Assembly (NCBI GenBank): GCA_963841995.1
Contig: CAWJEX010000007.1
Span: forward strand, 186,001 to 250,000
Direction of reading: 5' to 3'
DNA: 64,000 bases
From: DATDPM01 sp963841995
Lineage (GTDB): Bacteria; Pseudomonadota; Alphaproteobacteria; DATDPM01
Made by a program: the position numbers and the translations under genes. The notes beneath the pieces are model-generated. The model was not told the origin of the DNA. It ran no database searches and worked only from the letters and a program-made list of their open reading frames with translations. Shown piece after piece: positions 28,126-36,400 of this stretch. The stretch's first letter is position 1, and each line of letters starts with the position of its first letter.

Positions 28126-28864
28126 CAATGCCGAAAATGGTTCATCGGGCAAGCCGCTCGCGTTCCTCGACATCGCGCTGACTTGCGGCGTCGCCGCGGC
28201 GATCGCGCTGCTCGGCTTTTTTTCGCTTTATGTCGCGGCCGCACTCCATCCCGACGGCCCGGAAAATTCCCCGAGCATTCAGATCGCGGTCTTTCTCCTT
28301 CTCGAACCGGTGGCGATTTTCGGGGCGGTGTTGGGCGTTCTGATCTATCGCCGCGGCTTTTCCTGGACGGATCTCGGCGTGCGCCCGATCGACGGCAAAT
28401 GGGTGCTGCCCGCGATTCTCGCGGCGTTCGGCGGCCTGTTCGCCGCCGGAGCGATCTCCCAGATCACCGAACGGTACTTCAACACGCCGATGATGGACCA
28501 ATACATGTCGGAGCTGGTTCCCGGCGGGATAACCTGGCAGCGCGCCGTGGCTTTGATTGCAACAATTGGAATCTTGGTGCCGATCGCGGAGGAACTGCTA
28601 TTTCGCGGCGTCCTTTACACTTGGCTGCGGCAACGTCTGACGATTCTTCCCTGCGTTCTTATCAGCGCGGCGCTCTTTGCCTTGGCCCACGGCAACCGGC
28701 AAATGGTGATTCAGATCTTCATCGTTGGAATCGTTTTGGCGCTGATTTACGAAAAGAGCCGCTCGATTCTTGTCTCCGGCCTCGTGCACATGACGGTCAA
28801 CACGTTCTCCCTCGCCGTCATTTTTTACTATGCCGGTGCCGCCCCCGGCGTCGCCGCGCCGTAG
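28118..28864 (+). CDS. CPBP-family intramembrane metalloprotease
   Basis: From ATG 28118 there are 248 residues with about seven hydrophobic segments. The CPBP motifs are present: EELLFRG (motif 1 Glu-Glu and Arg), FALAHGN (motif 2 His) and HMTVN (motif 3). The family includes Rce1-like prenyl-protein proteases and bacteriocin-immunity proteins; the substrate is unknown. It overlaps the pncC stop and converges with ratA, whose 3' end overlaps it by 37 bp. Confidence 0.87.
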   Translation: MLNNAENGSSGKPLAFLDIALTCGVAAAIALLGFFSLYVAAALHPDGPENSPSIQIAVFLLLEPVAIFGAVLGVLIYRRGFSWTDLGVRPIDGKWVLPAILAAFGGLFAAGAISQITERYFNTPMMDQYMSELVPGGITWQRAVALIATIGILVPIAEELLFRGVLYTWLRQRLTILPCVLISAALFALAHGNRQMVIQIFIVGIVLALIYEKSRSILVSGLVHMTVNTFSLAVIFYYAGAAPGVAAP

Positions 28865-29301
28865 ACTTGGCGGGCGCGGGATTCGAAGGCGGCGACCATG
28901 CGCCGCACCGCTTCGTTGAAGAAGGCCCCCATGATTCGCTGCAGAAAAGCCGAGCGGAATTCGAAGTCGATGTAAAAATCGATCCTGCAGGCGCCGGCGC
29001 CGGCCGCATCGAAGGCCCAGTGATTGTCGAGTTTCCGGAAGGGACCGTTCAAATAGGTGACGTCGATGCGCCCCGAGCCGCGTCCGTCCGGCGGCGTCAA
29101 CGTCACCCTTGACGTGAATTTCTCGCGAACCATTTTGTAGCCGACGACGAGATCGGCATAGACGGCACTTCCCTCGCGCTTCGTTATCCGCGCGGCGATG
29201 CACCAGGGCAAAAACTCCGGATAGCGTTCGATATCGGCGACGAGATCGAAGAGCTGACGCGGTGTGTAGGGAAGAACGCGCTGTTCGGCGTGAGTCGGCA
29301 A
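28828..29301 (-). CDS. ratA: RatA/COQ10-like START-domain protein
   Basis: The protein has 157 residues. QRVLPYTPRQLFDLVADIERYPEFLPWC and GPFRKLDNHWAF are the hallmarks of the Coq10/RatA polyketide-cyclase family. In alphaproteobacteria this gene usually follows lipA and is thought to bind ubiquinone or its precursor; the RatA ribosome-toxin role was described in E. coli. It starts 3 nt after the lipA stop. Confidence 0.9.
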   Translation of the reverse strand: MPTHAEQRVLPYTPRQLFDLVADIERYPEFLPWCIAARITKREGSAVYADLVVGYKMVREKFTSRVTLTPPDGRGSGRIDVTYLNGPFRKLDNHWAFDAAGAGACRIDFYIDFEFRSAFLQRIMGAFFNEAVRRMVAAFESRARQVYGAATPGAAPA

Positions 29302-29304
29302 GGG

Positions 29305-30255
29305 CTACCCGGAAATCGACGCCGGCGTGTTGCGGCGCATCGCCCGCAATTTAGCGAAATCTTCGCCCGCATGATAGGACGAGCGGGTGAGCGGCGACGC
29401 GGCAACGAGCAGAAATCCCTTGCTCGTTCCCAGCGCTTCGTATTCGGCGAATTCCTCCGGCGGCACGTAGCGCGCAACCGCGATGTGCGCCGGCGTCGGA
29501 CGCAAATACTGGCCGATGGTCAGAAAATCCACTTCGGCAGCGCGAAGATCGCCCATCGTTTCCGCGACCTCGTCGGCCGTTTCCCCCAATCCGACCATGA
29601 TCCCGGACTTGGTAAAGATTTGCGGCGCCAATTCCTTGATCCGAGCGAGAAGCGCCAGCGAGTGCGCATAGCGCGCCCCCGGCCGCACCTCGCGATAGAG
29701 CCGCTTCACCGTCTCGAGATTATGGTTGAACACATCGGGCCCAGCGGCCGCCACCATTTCCGCGGCACCTTCCTTGTGCAGGAAATCGGGGGTGAGAATC
29801 TCGATGGTGGTTTCCGGCGCGCGGGCGCGGATTTCTTCGATGCAATGGACGAAGTGGCGCGCCCCGCCGTCGTCGAGATCGTCGCGATCGACCGAGGTAA
29901 TGACGATGTGTTTAAGGCCAAGACTTGCGACCGCCTGCGCCACCCGTTCGGGCTCGTGCGGATCGAGTTTGTCGGGCCGTCCCGTCGCCACATTGCAAAA
30001 GGAACAAGCGCGGGTGCAAACAGAGCCCAAGACCATCACCGTCGCATGGCGCTTCGACCAGCATTCGCCGATATTGGGGCAGGCCGCTTCTTCGCATACC
30101 GTGTTGAGGCGAAGCGCGTGCATCAGCGCGCGGGTTTCGTCATACGCGCTTTGGGTCGAGGCACCCGGGGTCGAGGTGCGGGCGGCGGGCATTCGCGCCC
30201 GGATCCAGGACGGTTTGGTGAGCGGTTCGGAGAGCATCGTTGTCGCTTTGGCCAA
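29305..30255 (-). CDS. lipA: Lipoyl synthase (radical SAM)
   Basis: The protein has 316 residues. The auxiliary cluster motif CEEAACPNIGEC and the radical-SAM motif CTRACSFC are intact, and RSSYHA near the C-terminus supplies the conserved Ser. It inserts two sulphurs into octanoyl-bound lipoyl domains of 2-oxoacid dehydrogenases and GcvH. It lies 45 nt after ftsB. The pyruvate dehydrogenase genes often found between ftsB and lipA are not here. Confidence 0.97.
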   Translation of the reverse strand: MAKATTMLSEPLTKPSWIRARMPAARTSTPGASTQSAYDETRALMHALRLNTVCEEAACPNIGECWSKRHATVMVLGSVCTRACSFCNVATGRPDKLDPHEPERVAQAVASLGLKHIVITSVDRDDLDDGGARHFVHCIEEIRARAPETTIEILTPDFLHKEGAAEMVAAAGPDVFNHNLETVKRLYREVRPGARYAHSLALLARIKELAPQIFTKSGIMVGLGETADEVAETMGDLRAAEVDFLTIGQYLRPTPAHIAVARYVPPEEFAEYEALGTSKGFLLVAASPLTRSSYHAGEDFAKLRAMRRNTPASISG

Positions 30256-30300
30256 TGGAGGCCTTTTGGTTTATCCGGTTCCGCTTAACCGGAGGTAAAT

Positions 30301-30690
30301 CTAGCGGCGCCCCGCCGGCGCAGCATGGGGCGCGGTATCCGGCCCATCCGGGCCCTGGGCCTGGCCCACCGCCCCTGGCGCCTGCTCCAGGATCATAACT
30401 TCGTCCGGCCGCGCCAAGTTGAGCATGGCGTGGGCGCGCTCGTCCAACAGGTCGGGATCGAGCTTGTCGTTGCCCAACAGAGATACGCGGTGTTCCAGCG
30501 CCTCGCGCTCGCCGTGAACGCGATCATAGGTAGCATTCGCGTTCTTGAGCTGCTGCGTTATCTGCCACCAGGCGATCAACCCGCGATCGCCCTCGACCGC
30601 GTGGTAGCCGAAATAGCCGGCCACGGCCACCATGACCACCGGCCCGGCCACATCGCGCGCGCGGCGGCGAATTTCTGCTAAAAGCGCCAT
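30301..30690 (-). CDS. ftsB: Septum formation initiator FtsB/DivIC family
   Basis: The protein has 129 residues: a short cytosolic N-terminus, one membrane segment (VVMVAVAGYFGYHAV), then a coiled coil (ITQQLKNANATYDRVHGEREALEHRV) and LDPDLLDERAHAMLNLARPDEVMIL, the conserved FtsB/DivIC end. The C-terminal tail is Pro/Ala-rich. It belongs to the FtsQLB divisome complex. The place directly after eno is conserved in proteobacteria. Confidence 0.88.
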   Translation of the reverse strand: MALLAEIRRRARDVAGPVVMVAVAGYFGYHAVEGDRGLIAWWQITQQLKNANATYDRVHGEREALEHRVSLLGNDKLDPDLLDERAHAMLNLARPDEVMILEQAPGAVGQAQGPDGPDTAPHAAPAGRR

Positions 30691-30743
30691 AACTCGATGG
30701 AATCACGGGCGAATGTAGGCGGTCAACGGGAAAGAGCGGAAAG

Positions 30744-32028
30744 CTAGCTGCGGCGGGCCAGCACCTTTTTTCCGGCGAATTGAGCGGACGACCCCAGGCT
30801 CTCTTCGATGCGGATGAGCTGATTGTATTTGGCCAAGCGGTCGGAACGCGCCAGGGAACCGGTTTTGATCTGGCCGCAATTGGTGGCGACCGCCAAATCG
30901 GCGATGGTCGAATCTTCGGTTTCGCCGGAGCGATGGGACATCACCGCCTTGTAGCCCGCGTGCTGCGCCGTCTTTACCGCGTCGAGGGTTTCCGTAAGCG
31001 TGCCGATTTGATTGACCTTGATCAGCACGGCATTGGCCAAGCCGCGGTGGATGCCCTCGCGGATTTGCTCCGGATTGGTCACGAACAAATCGTCGCCGAC
31101 GAGCTGGATCTTATCGCCCAGCGCATCGGTCAGATCGGCCCAGCCGCCCCAATCGTCTTCGGCCATGCCGTCTTCGATCGAGACGATCGGATAGCGCGCA
31201 CAAAGGTCGGCGTAATAAGCAACCAAGGCATCGCCATCGAGAACCTTGTTTTCGCCCTTCAGGTTGTAGCGGCCGTCATGGAAAAATTCGTTTGCCGCCG
31301 GATCGAGCGCCAGCATGACGTCGTCGCCCGGCTTGTATCCGGCCTTTTCGGTCGCGCGCATGATGAAAGAGAGCGCTTCATCCGCGCCCGAAAGATTGGG
31401 GGCAAAGCCGCCTTCATCGCCAACCGATGTGTTGTGGCCCTTGGCTTTCAGCTCCGCCTTCAGCGCATGAAAGATCTCGGCCCCCATGCGAATCGCATCG
31501 CGCATGGTGGGTGCCGAGACCGGCATGATCATAAATTCCTGAATATCGATCGGATTGTCGGCATGCACCCCGCCATTGACGACATTCATCATCGGCACCG
31601 GAAGCACACAGGCATCCACACCGCCGACATACCGATAGAGCGGCAGCTTGAGATGCGTTGCCGCCGCTTTCGCGAGCGCAAGGCTGACGCCCAGAATCGC
31701 ATTGGCTCCGAGACGGCCTTTGTTCGCCGTGCCGTCCAGCGCGATCATCGCGTAGTCGATTTCCGGTTTGGTCCTCGGCGTCGCGGCCCGAAATCGCGTC
31801 GAAGATCTCGCCGTTCACCGCATCGACCGCCTGCAGCACGCCCTTCCCGCCATAACGCTTCGGGTCGCCGTCGCGCTTCTCCATGGCTTCATGGGCGCCG
31901 GTGGAAGCGCCGCTTGGGACCGCAGCGCGGCCGAGCGCCCCCGATTCGAGGCGCACATCGACCTCGACGGTCGGATTACCGCGGGAATCGAGGATTTCGC
32001 GGGCAATAATATCGATAATCGCTGTCAT
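30744..32028 (-). CDS. eno: Enolase (frameshifted)
   Basis: The N-terminal part from ATG 32028 (AREILDSRGNPTVEVDV, GASTGAHEA, FDAISG, DAEDQ) and the remainder (MIALDGTANKGRLGANAILGVSLA, DEGGFAP, MSHRSGETEDSTIADL, to 30744) are in different frames. Removing one base within 31761-31770 rejoins them through EIDYAMIALDG, giving about 427 residues, the normal length. All active-site motifs are intact across the two frames. Enolase makes phosphoenolpyruvate and is normally essential, so a sequence error or very recent mutation is likely. The ATG is only 14 nt past an intrinsic-terminator-like hairpin. Confidence 0.9.
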
Positions 32029-32042
32029 GAACCTGTCCCGTC

Positions 32043-32069
32043 AAAAAGCCCGGCAACAGATAGCCGGGC
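32043..32069 (-). terminator. Intrinsic terminator between kdsA and eno
   Basis: On the minus strand a 7-bp GC stem (GCCCGGC / GCCGGGC, 32063-32069 and 32048-32054) with an 8-base loop is followed directly by TTTTT (32043-32047). It is well formed and about 40 nt after the kdsA stop. The eno Shine-Dalgarno and ATG follow within 14 nt, so it may act as an attenuator of eno rather than a simple end. Confidence 0.8.
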
Positions 32070-32109
32070 AAGCGGCATTTACGCAAGGAAAAGGGCTAAC
32101 GAATGGGGC

Positions 32110-32950
32110 TTAGGCAACCGGCCGGGATTTGGCAATCCGGTCGAATTCGATGAGGTCGGAGAGCAAGGATTCCATCCGCGCCAGCGGCATCATAGTCGGG
32201 CCGTCCGAGGGCGCATGGTCCGGATCCTGATGGGTTTCGATGAACAGCCCGGCGACACCGACCGCGACCGCGGCCCTTGCCAACACGGGAACGAATTCCC
32301 GCTCGCCGCCGCTCTTATTACCCATACCCCCTGGTTGTTGAACAGAGTGGGTCGCATCGAAGATCACGGGGCAGCCGGTGCGCGCCAATATCGGCAGCGC
32401 CCGCATATCGGAAACCAGCGTGTTGTAGCCGAAGGAAACGCCGCGCTCGGTCAGCAGCACGTTTCGATTGCCCCCCTCCTCCATCTTCGCCACCACATTC
32501 GCCATGTCCCAGGGTGCCAGGAACTGGCCCTTCTTGATGTTGACGACACGGCCGGTTTTCGCCGCCGCCAGCAGAAGATCGGTCTGGCGGCAAAGAAAAG
32601 CCGGGATCTGAAGAACGTCGACGGTCTCGGCGACAATCGCGCACTGCTCCGGCGTGTGGACATCGGTGAGAACGGGACAGCCGGTTTTTTCGCGGATTTC
32701 GGCCAATATCGGCAATGCTTTTTCGAGTCCGATCCCGCGCGGGCTTTTGCCGCTGGTTCGGTTCGCCTTATCGAAAGAGGTTTTGTAGACGAGCCCGATT
32801 TTGAGTTTGTCCGTAATCGCCTTGAGCGCGGACGCCATTTCCAGCGCATGGGCCCGGGATTTCAAGCGCGCAAGGTCCGGCAATCAGCGCAATCGGCAGA
32901 TCGTTGCCGAAACTGACTTTGCCGATGGCGATATGGCGGCTTGCTGGCAT
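32110..32950 (-). CDS. kdsA: 3-deoxy-8-phosphooctulonate synthase (frameshifted)
   Basis: The N-terminus from ATG 32950 (HIAIGKVSFGNDLPIALIAGPCALE) and the rest (SRAHALEMASALKAI, YKTSFDKANRTS, LTDVHTPEQC, FDATHSVQQPGG, ETHQDP) are in two frames. One base too many in the T run at 32860-32862 (AAA on the coding strand) explains it: GPCALES-RAHALEM is the expected join. The restored protein has about 279 residues. KdsA condenses PEP with arabinose 5-phosphate to make Kdo-8-phosphate for lipopolysaccharide. It starts 14 nt after pyrG. Confidence 0.9.
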
Positions 32951-32964
32951 GCGTCCTTCCGGCA

Positions 32965-34593
32965 TCAGACGAGACGCGACTGATCGAGCGCCGCTTTGAT
33001 GAAGGAAACGAAAAGCGGATGCGGCTCGAAGGGCTTGGATTTCAACTCGGGATGAAATTGCACGCCGATGAACCAGGGATGGTCCGGGATCTCGACCATT
33101 TCGGGAAGCGTGCCATCCGGCGATTTGGCGGAGAAAATCATGCCGTGTTTGGCGAGCCTGTCTTCATAGGCCAGGTTCACTTCGTAGCGGTGGCGGTGGC
33201 GCTCGCTGATGCGGTCCGCATTGTAGATCTGATGCACCCGCGAATTGCGGTTCAGCACGGCTTCGTAGGCGCCAAGCCGCATGGTCCCGCCGAGATTGCC
33301 GTCGGCGCGCCGGCGCTCCACCACATTGTCCTTGGTCCATTCGGTGAGCAAGCCGACGATGGGATCGGCGCAGGGTCCAAATTCCGTCGAGCCCGCGCCC
33401 GAGATTCCGGCGAGATTGCGCGCCGCTTCCACCACCGCCATCTGCATGCCGAAGCAGATCCCGAAATACGGCACGCTTTTCTCGCGGGCGAAGCGCACGG
33501 CGTTGATTTTGCCTTCCGAACCTCGGCCGCCGAATTCGCCGGGCACGAGAATTCCGTCCACGTCGTTGAGCTTTTGAATCGTATCCGGCTGCTCGAAGAT
33601 CTCGGATTCGATCCAATCGAGCTTCACCCGAACATTGTTGGCGATACCGCCATGGGTCAGCGCTTCGACCAGCGATTTGTAGGAATCGGTGAGCGCGGTG
33701 TATTTGCCGACGATCGCCACCGTCACCTGGTCTTCCGGATGGCGAACCCGCGAGACGATGGCGTCCCAGCGCGACAAATCGGGTTCGCGGTCGAGGCCGA
33801 TTCCGAAATGCTTGCAAACCTGGGTGTCGAAGCCCTGCTGATGGTAACTGATCGGCACGTAATAGATGCTGTCGACGTCGATTGCCGGGATCACCGACTC
33901 TTCACGGATGTTGCAGAACAACGCGATCTTGCGCCGCGCCTCCGGCGGGATGGGCCGGTCGCAACGGCAAAGCAGAATGTCCGGGCGGATGCCCAGACCT
34001 TGAAGCTCCTTGACCGAATGCTGGGTCGGCTTGGTCTTGAGTTCGCCCGCCGAAGCAATGTACGGCACCAGGGTCAAATGCACGAACTGGGTGCGCTGCG
34101 GTCCCAATTCATTGCCGAGCTGGCGGATGGCTTCGAGGAACGGCAGGCTCTCGATGTCGCCGACGGTGCCGCCGATCTCGCACAGCACGAAATCCTCGTC
34201 CCTGAGGTCGGCGGTAATGAAGTTCTTGATGGCGTCGGTGACATGGGGGATCACCTGGACGGTGGCGCCGAGATAGTCGCCGCGCCGCTCCTTGGCGATC
34301 ACCTCGGAATAGATGCGGCCCGAGGTCACATTGTCGCTGCGCCGCGACGGAACGCCGGTGAACCGCTCGTAATGGCCGAGATCGAGATCGGTTTCGGCAC
34401 CGTCATCGGTCACATAGACCTCGCCGTGCTGGAACGGGCTCATGGTCCCCGGATCGACGTTGAGATAGGGATCGAGCTTCCGCAGCCGGACCTTGAATCC
34501 GCGCGCCTGCAGAACGGCGCCGAGTGCCGCTGAAGAGAGTCCTTTGCCGAGAGAAGAGACCACGCCGCCGGTGAAGAACACGAACCGCGTCAT
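32965..34593 (-). CDS. pyrG: CTP synthase
   Basis: The ATG at 34593 gives 542 residues, the usual length. The N-terminal synthase domain begins TRFVFFTGGVVSSLGKGLSS; DPYLNVDPGTMSPFQHGEV is diagnostic. The C-terminal glutaminase domain has the nucleophile in YFGICFGMQMAVVE and HPELKSKP. It aminates UTP to CTP using glutamine and ATP. It lies between a strong terminator after secG and kdsA; CTP also feeds CMP-Kdo and CDP-diacylglycerol synthesis. Confidence 0.97.
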   Translation of the reverse strand: MTRFVFFTGGVVSSLGKGLSSAALGAVLQARGFKVRLRKLDPYLNVDPGTMSPFQHGEVYVTDDGAETDLDLGHYERFTGVPSRRSDNVTSGRIYSEVIAKERRGDYLGATVQVIPHVTDAIKNFITADLRDEDFVLCEIGGTVGDIESLPFLEAIRQLGNELGPQRTQFVHLTLVPYIASAGELKTKPTQHSVKELQGLGIRPDILLCRCDRPIPPEARRKIALFCNIREESVIPAIDVDSIYYVPISYHQQGFDTQVCKHFGIGLDREPDLSRWDAIVSRVRHPEDQVTVAIVGKYTALTDSYKSLVEALTHGGIANNVRVKLDWIESEIFEQPDTIQKLNDVDGILVPGEFGGRGSEGKINAVRFAREKSVPYFGICFGMQMAVVEAARNLAGISGAGSTEFGPCADPIVGLLTEWTKDNVVERRRADGNLGGTMRLGAYEAVLNRNSRVHQIYNADRISERHRHRYEVNLAYEDRLAKHGMIFSAKSPDGTLPEMVEIPDHPWFIGVQFHPELKSKPFEPHPLFVSFIKAALDQSRLV

Positions 34594-34632
34594 GGACTTG
34601 CACTGTAACCTAACTTCGCGTGACTCCCCAAC

Positions 34633-34660
34633 AAAAAGAGGCGGCACTTCTGCCGCCTCT
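34633..34660 (-). terminator. Rho-independent terminator after secG
   Basis: On the minus strand a perfect 10-bp stem (AGAGGCGGCA / TGCCGCCTCT) with a GAAG tetraloop is followed by TTTTTGTT. It lies about 50 nt past the secG stop and 40 nt before the pyrG ATG. A second GC-rich hairpin (7-bp arms at 34674-34680 and 34690-34696) precedes it. Confidence 0.9.
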
Positions 34661-34711
34661 GGTTTATCGGGGTGCGCGGCCTTGGCCGGGCCGCGCCTGA
34701 GCGCGGTGCGC

Positions 34712-35089
34712 TCATTTTGAAACCGGCACCTCGGGCGCCTTTTCCGCCGGCGGTAGCTCTTTTCCCGATTCGCTCGAAGGCGCGGGTGCCGAAGGAGCCG
34801 CCGGGCCGGGCGCCTCGGGTGCAGACGAACTCGCGGGCCGGTCGAGAATCGAGACCGGCTTGCCGTGAATTCCACCCAAATAGGCGAGCAGCAGACTCGT
34901 CGACATGAAACACGCGGCAAGGATAGCCGTTGTGCGGCTCAGCAAATTCGCGGTCGCCCGTCCGGTCATGAGGCCGCCCATGCCGCCCCCGCCCATGCCA
35001 AGCGCGCCACCTTCGCTGCGCTGAAGCAGCACGGTGGCAACCAGCGCAATCGCCAGCATTACGTGAATGACCAAAAGGACCTGCGTCAT
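34712..35089 (-). CDS. secG: Preprotein translocase subunit SecG
   Basis: The ATG at 35089 gives 125 residues; an ATG seven codons upstream is possible. Two membrane segments flank the conserved LLQRSEGGALGMGGGG region, as in all SecG proteins. The C-terminal 45 residues are a Pro/Ala/Ser-rich tail of the kind common in alphaproteobacteria. It is part of the SecYEG channel. The order tpiA-secG-pyrG is conserved. Confidence 0.93.
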   Translation of the reverse strand: MTQVLLVIHVMLAIALVATVLLQRSEGGALGMGGGGMGGLMTGRATANLLSRTTAILAACFMSTSLLLAYLGGIHGKPVSILDRPASSSAPEAPGPAAPSAPAPSSESGKELPPAEKAPEVPVSK

Positions 35090-35187
35090 CGCCTTTAACC
35101 AAAGCGTCAATTCCGGGAATGGGCTCCTTGGAGCCCGCGCGGCTTTTTAATCGGTTCCCGCCGGAAGCGCCAGTAGGAAGATGGGCG

Positions 35188-35955
35188 CTACCGGGCCGAT
35201 TGCGCAATCCCCCAGAAATCATCGGCTTTGAGACTGGCGCCGCCGACCAGAGCGCCATCGACTTCCGGGATCTTAAGGATTTCCGCGGCGTTTCCAGCCT
35301 TAACCGAGCCGCCATACAAAATGCGGATTGGGGCTGCCGCCAAAGCCCCCCGGGCGCCATATGCCATCCGAGCGAGGACGGCGCGAATTTGACGGTGAGC
35401 CGCGGCAATATCGTCGCCCGTCGGGGTCTTTCCCGTTCCGATCGCCCAAACCGGTTCATAGGCGATGACCGTGTTGTCGCCCTTTGCCCCATCGGGAAGC
35501 GAGGCCTCGACCTGGCGCGCCAGCACGTCGAAAGTGAGGTTTCGGATCCGTTCGGCTTCGGTTTCGCCGACGCAAACGATCACCGAAAGTCCGGCCGCTT
35601 GTGCCGCCTTGGCCTTCCGGCGAACCAGCGCATCGGTTTCCCCGTGGTTAACCCGCCGCTCGGAATGGCCGACGATGACATAAGTGCACCGGGCGTCCTT
35701 GAGCATCGCCGCCGCGATATCGCCGGTATGGGCGCCGGGACCTGAATCGTGACAATCTTGGGCGCCAAGTGCGATGCCGCTGCCTTCGAGCGCTTTGCCG
35801 ATGTCATGCAAAAGGGTGAAAGGCGGACAGACCAGGATTTCGCAAGCAAGGCCGGCGGCGGAGCGCGTCTTCAGTGCGGTGGCGAGGGCCAGACCTTCGT
35901 CGCGCAGGCCATTCATCTTCCAATTGCCGGCGATAAGCGGTCGTGATTCCCCCAT
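35188..35955 (-). CDS. tpiA: Triosephosphate isomerase
   Basis: The protein has 255 residues. GNWKMNG (substrate Lys), VIVGHSERR (catalytic His) and AYEPVWAIGTGKTP (catalytic Glu and loop 6) are all intact. It interconverts dihydroxyacetone phosphate and glyceraldehyde 3-phosphate. The start codon lies in the second transcribed copy of a perfect 25-bp tandem repeat that also puts another ATG 25 nt upstream. Confidence 0.96.
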   Translation of the reverse strand: MGESRPLIAGNWKMNGLRDEGLALATALKTRSAAGLACEILVCPPFTLLHDIGKALEGSGIALGAQDCHDSGPGAHTGDIAAAMLKDARCTYVIVGHSERRVNHGETDALVRRKAKAAQAAGLSVIVCVGETEAERIRNLTFDVLARQVEASLPDGAKGDNTVIAYEPVWAIGTGKTPTGDDIAAAHRQIRAVLARMAYGARGALAAAPIRILYGGSVKAGNAAEILKIPEVDGALVGGASLKADDFWGIAQSAR

Positions 35956-35995
35956 GCAATTACCCGCTATATTCCCCCATGCAATTACCCGCTAT
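35946..35995. repeat. Perfect 25-bp tandem duplication over the tpiA start
   Basis: The 25-base unit at 35946-35970 is repeated exactly at 35971-35995. Each copy has the same start region on the minus strand (ATTGC-ATG-GGGGAAT). Because 25 is not a multiple of three, the upstream ATG (35980) opens a mini-ORF, MGEYSG followed by TAA, that ends a few bases before the real tpiA ATG. Confidence 0.95.
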
Positions 35996-36001
35996 TCCCG
36001 G

Positions 36002-36400
36002 TGCCGATTGTGCCGGCGACAATCCTCTTGGCGGCAATGCCGGTCTTTAGCACGGGGAAAGCGGCAATCCAACCGCTGGAACTGCGGCGGTCGCCGTTTC
36101 CGTCCGTCATTCGCCCCAGGCCCTGTCTACACAGTCCTATCCAGGTTGCGATGCCGGGATTTGGCGGGATATTAGGAGCCGAACCGCGGGCGATGCGGAA
36201 CATCGGCGAGGTTCGGCGACGCTGGAGCCGGTCAAATCCCGGCATCCCAACTGGGTTGCGGCGGGATGGCCGATTATCGCCGCCGCCGGTCTTGACCGTA
36301 GACTCCGTTACGCTCTGCGACCGCCGGCTTGATTCTCAGCCATCCGGCCGCAACGCAACCCGATACGACCATGTAAACAGGGCCTAGTTCGCGATACGCC
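36002..36400. other. Intergenic region without a supported gene
   Basis: About 400 bp between the tpiA leader and the small secreted protein. The open frames here overlap each other, show no family similarity and lack a convincing ribosome-binding site. A short inverted repeat (GATTGT at 36006-36011 with ACAATC at 36019-36024) is the only structure seen. The tpiA promoter should lie here. Confidence 0.5.

Noticed and set aside
32941..34533. 530-codon plus-strand open frame opposite pyrG
   Set aside because: Antisense shadow of CTP synthase, whose motifs and length are intact.
35121..35136. GGGCTCC-TT-GGAGCCC hairpin between tpiA and secG as a terminator
   Set aside because: The loop is only two bases and no T run follows on the minus strand, the direction of transcription.
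36001..36387. 128-codon plus-strand open frame in the gap after tpiA
   Set aside because: No ribosome-binding site, no family similarity, Arg/Pro-rich composition typical of chance frames in GC-rich DNA.
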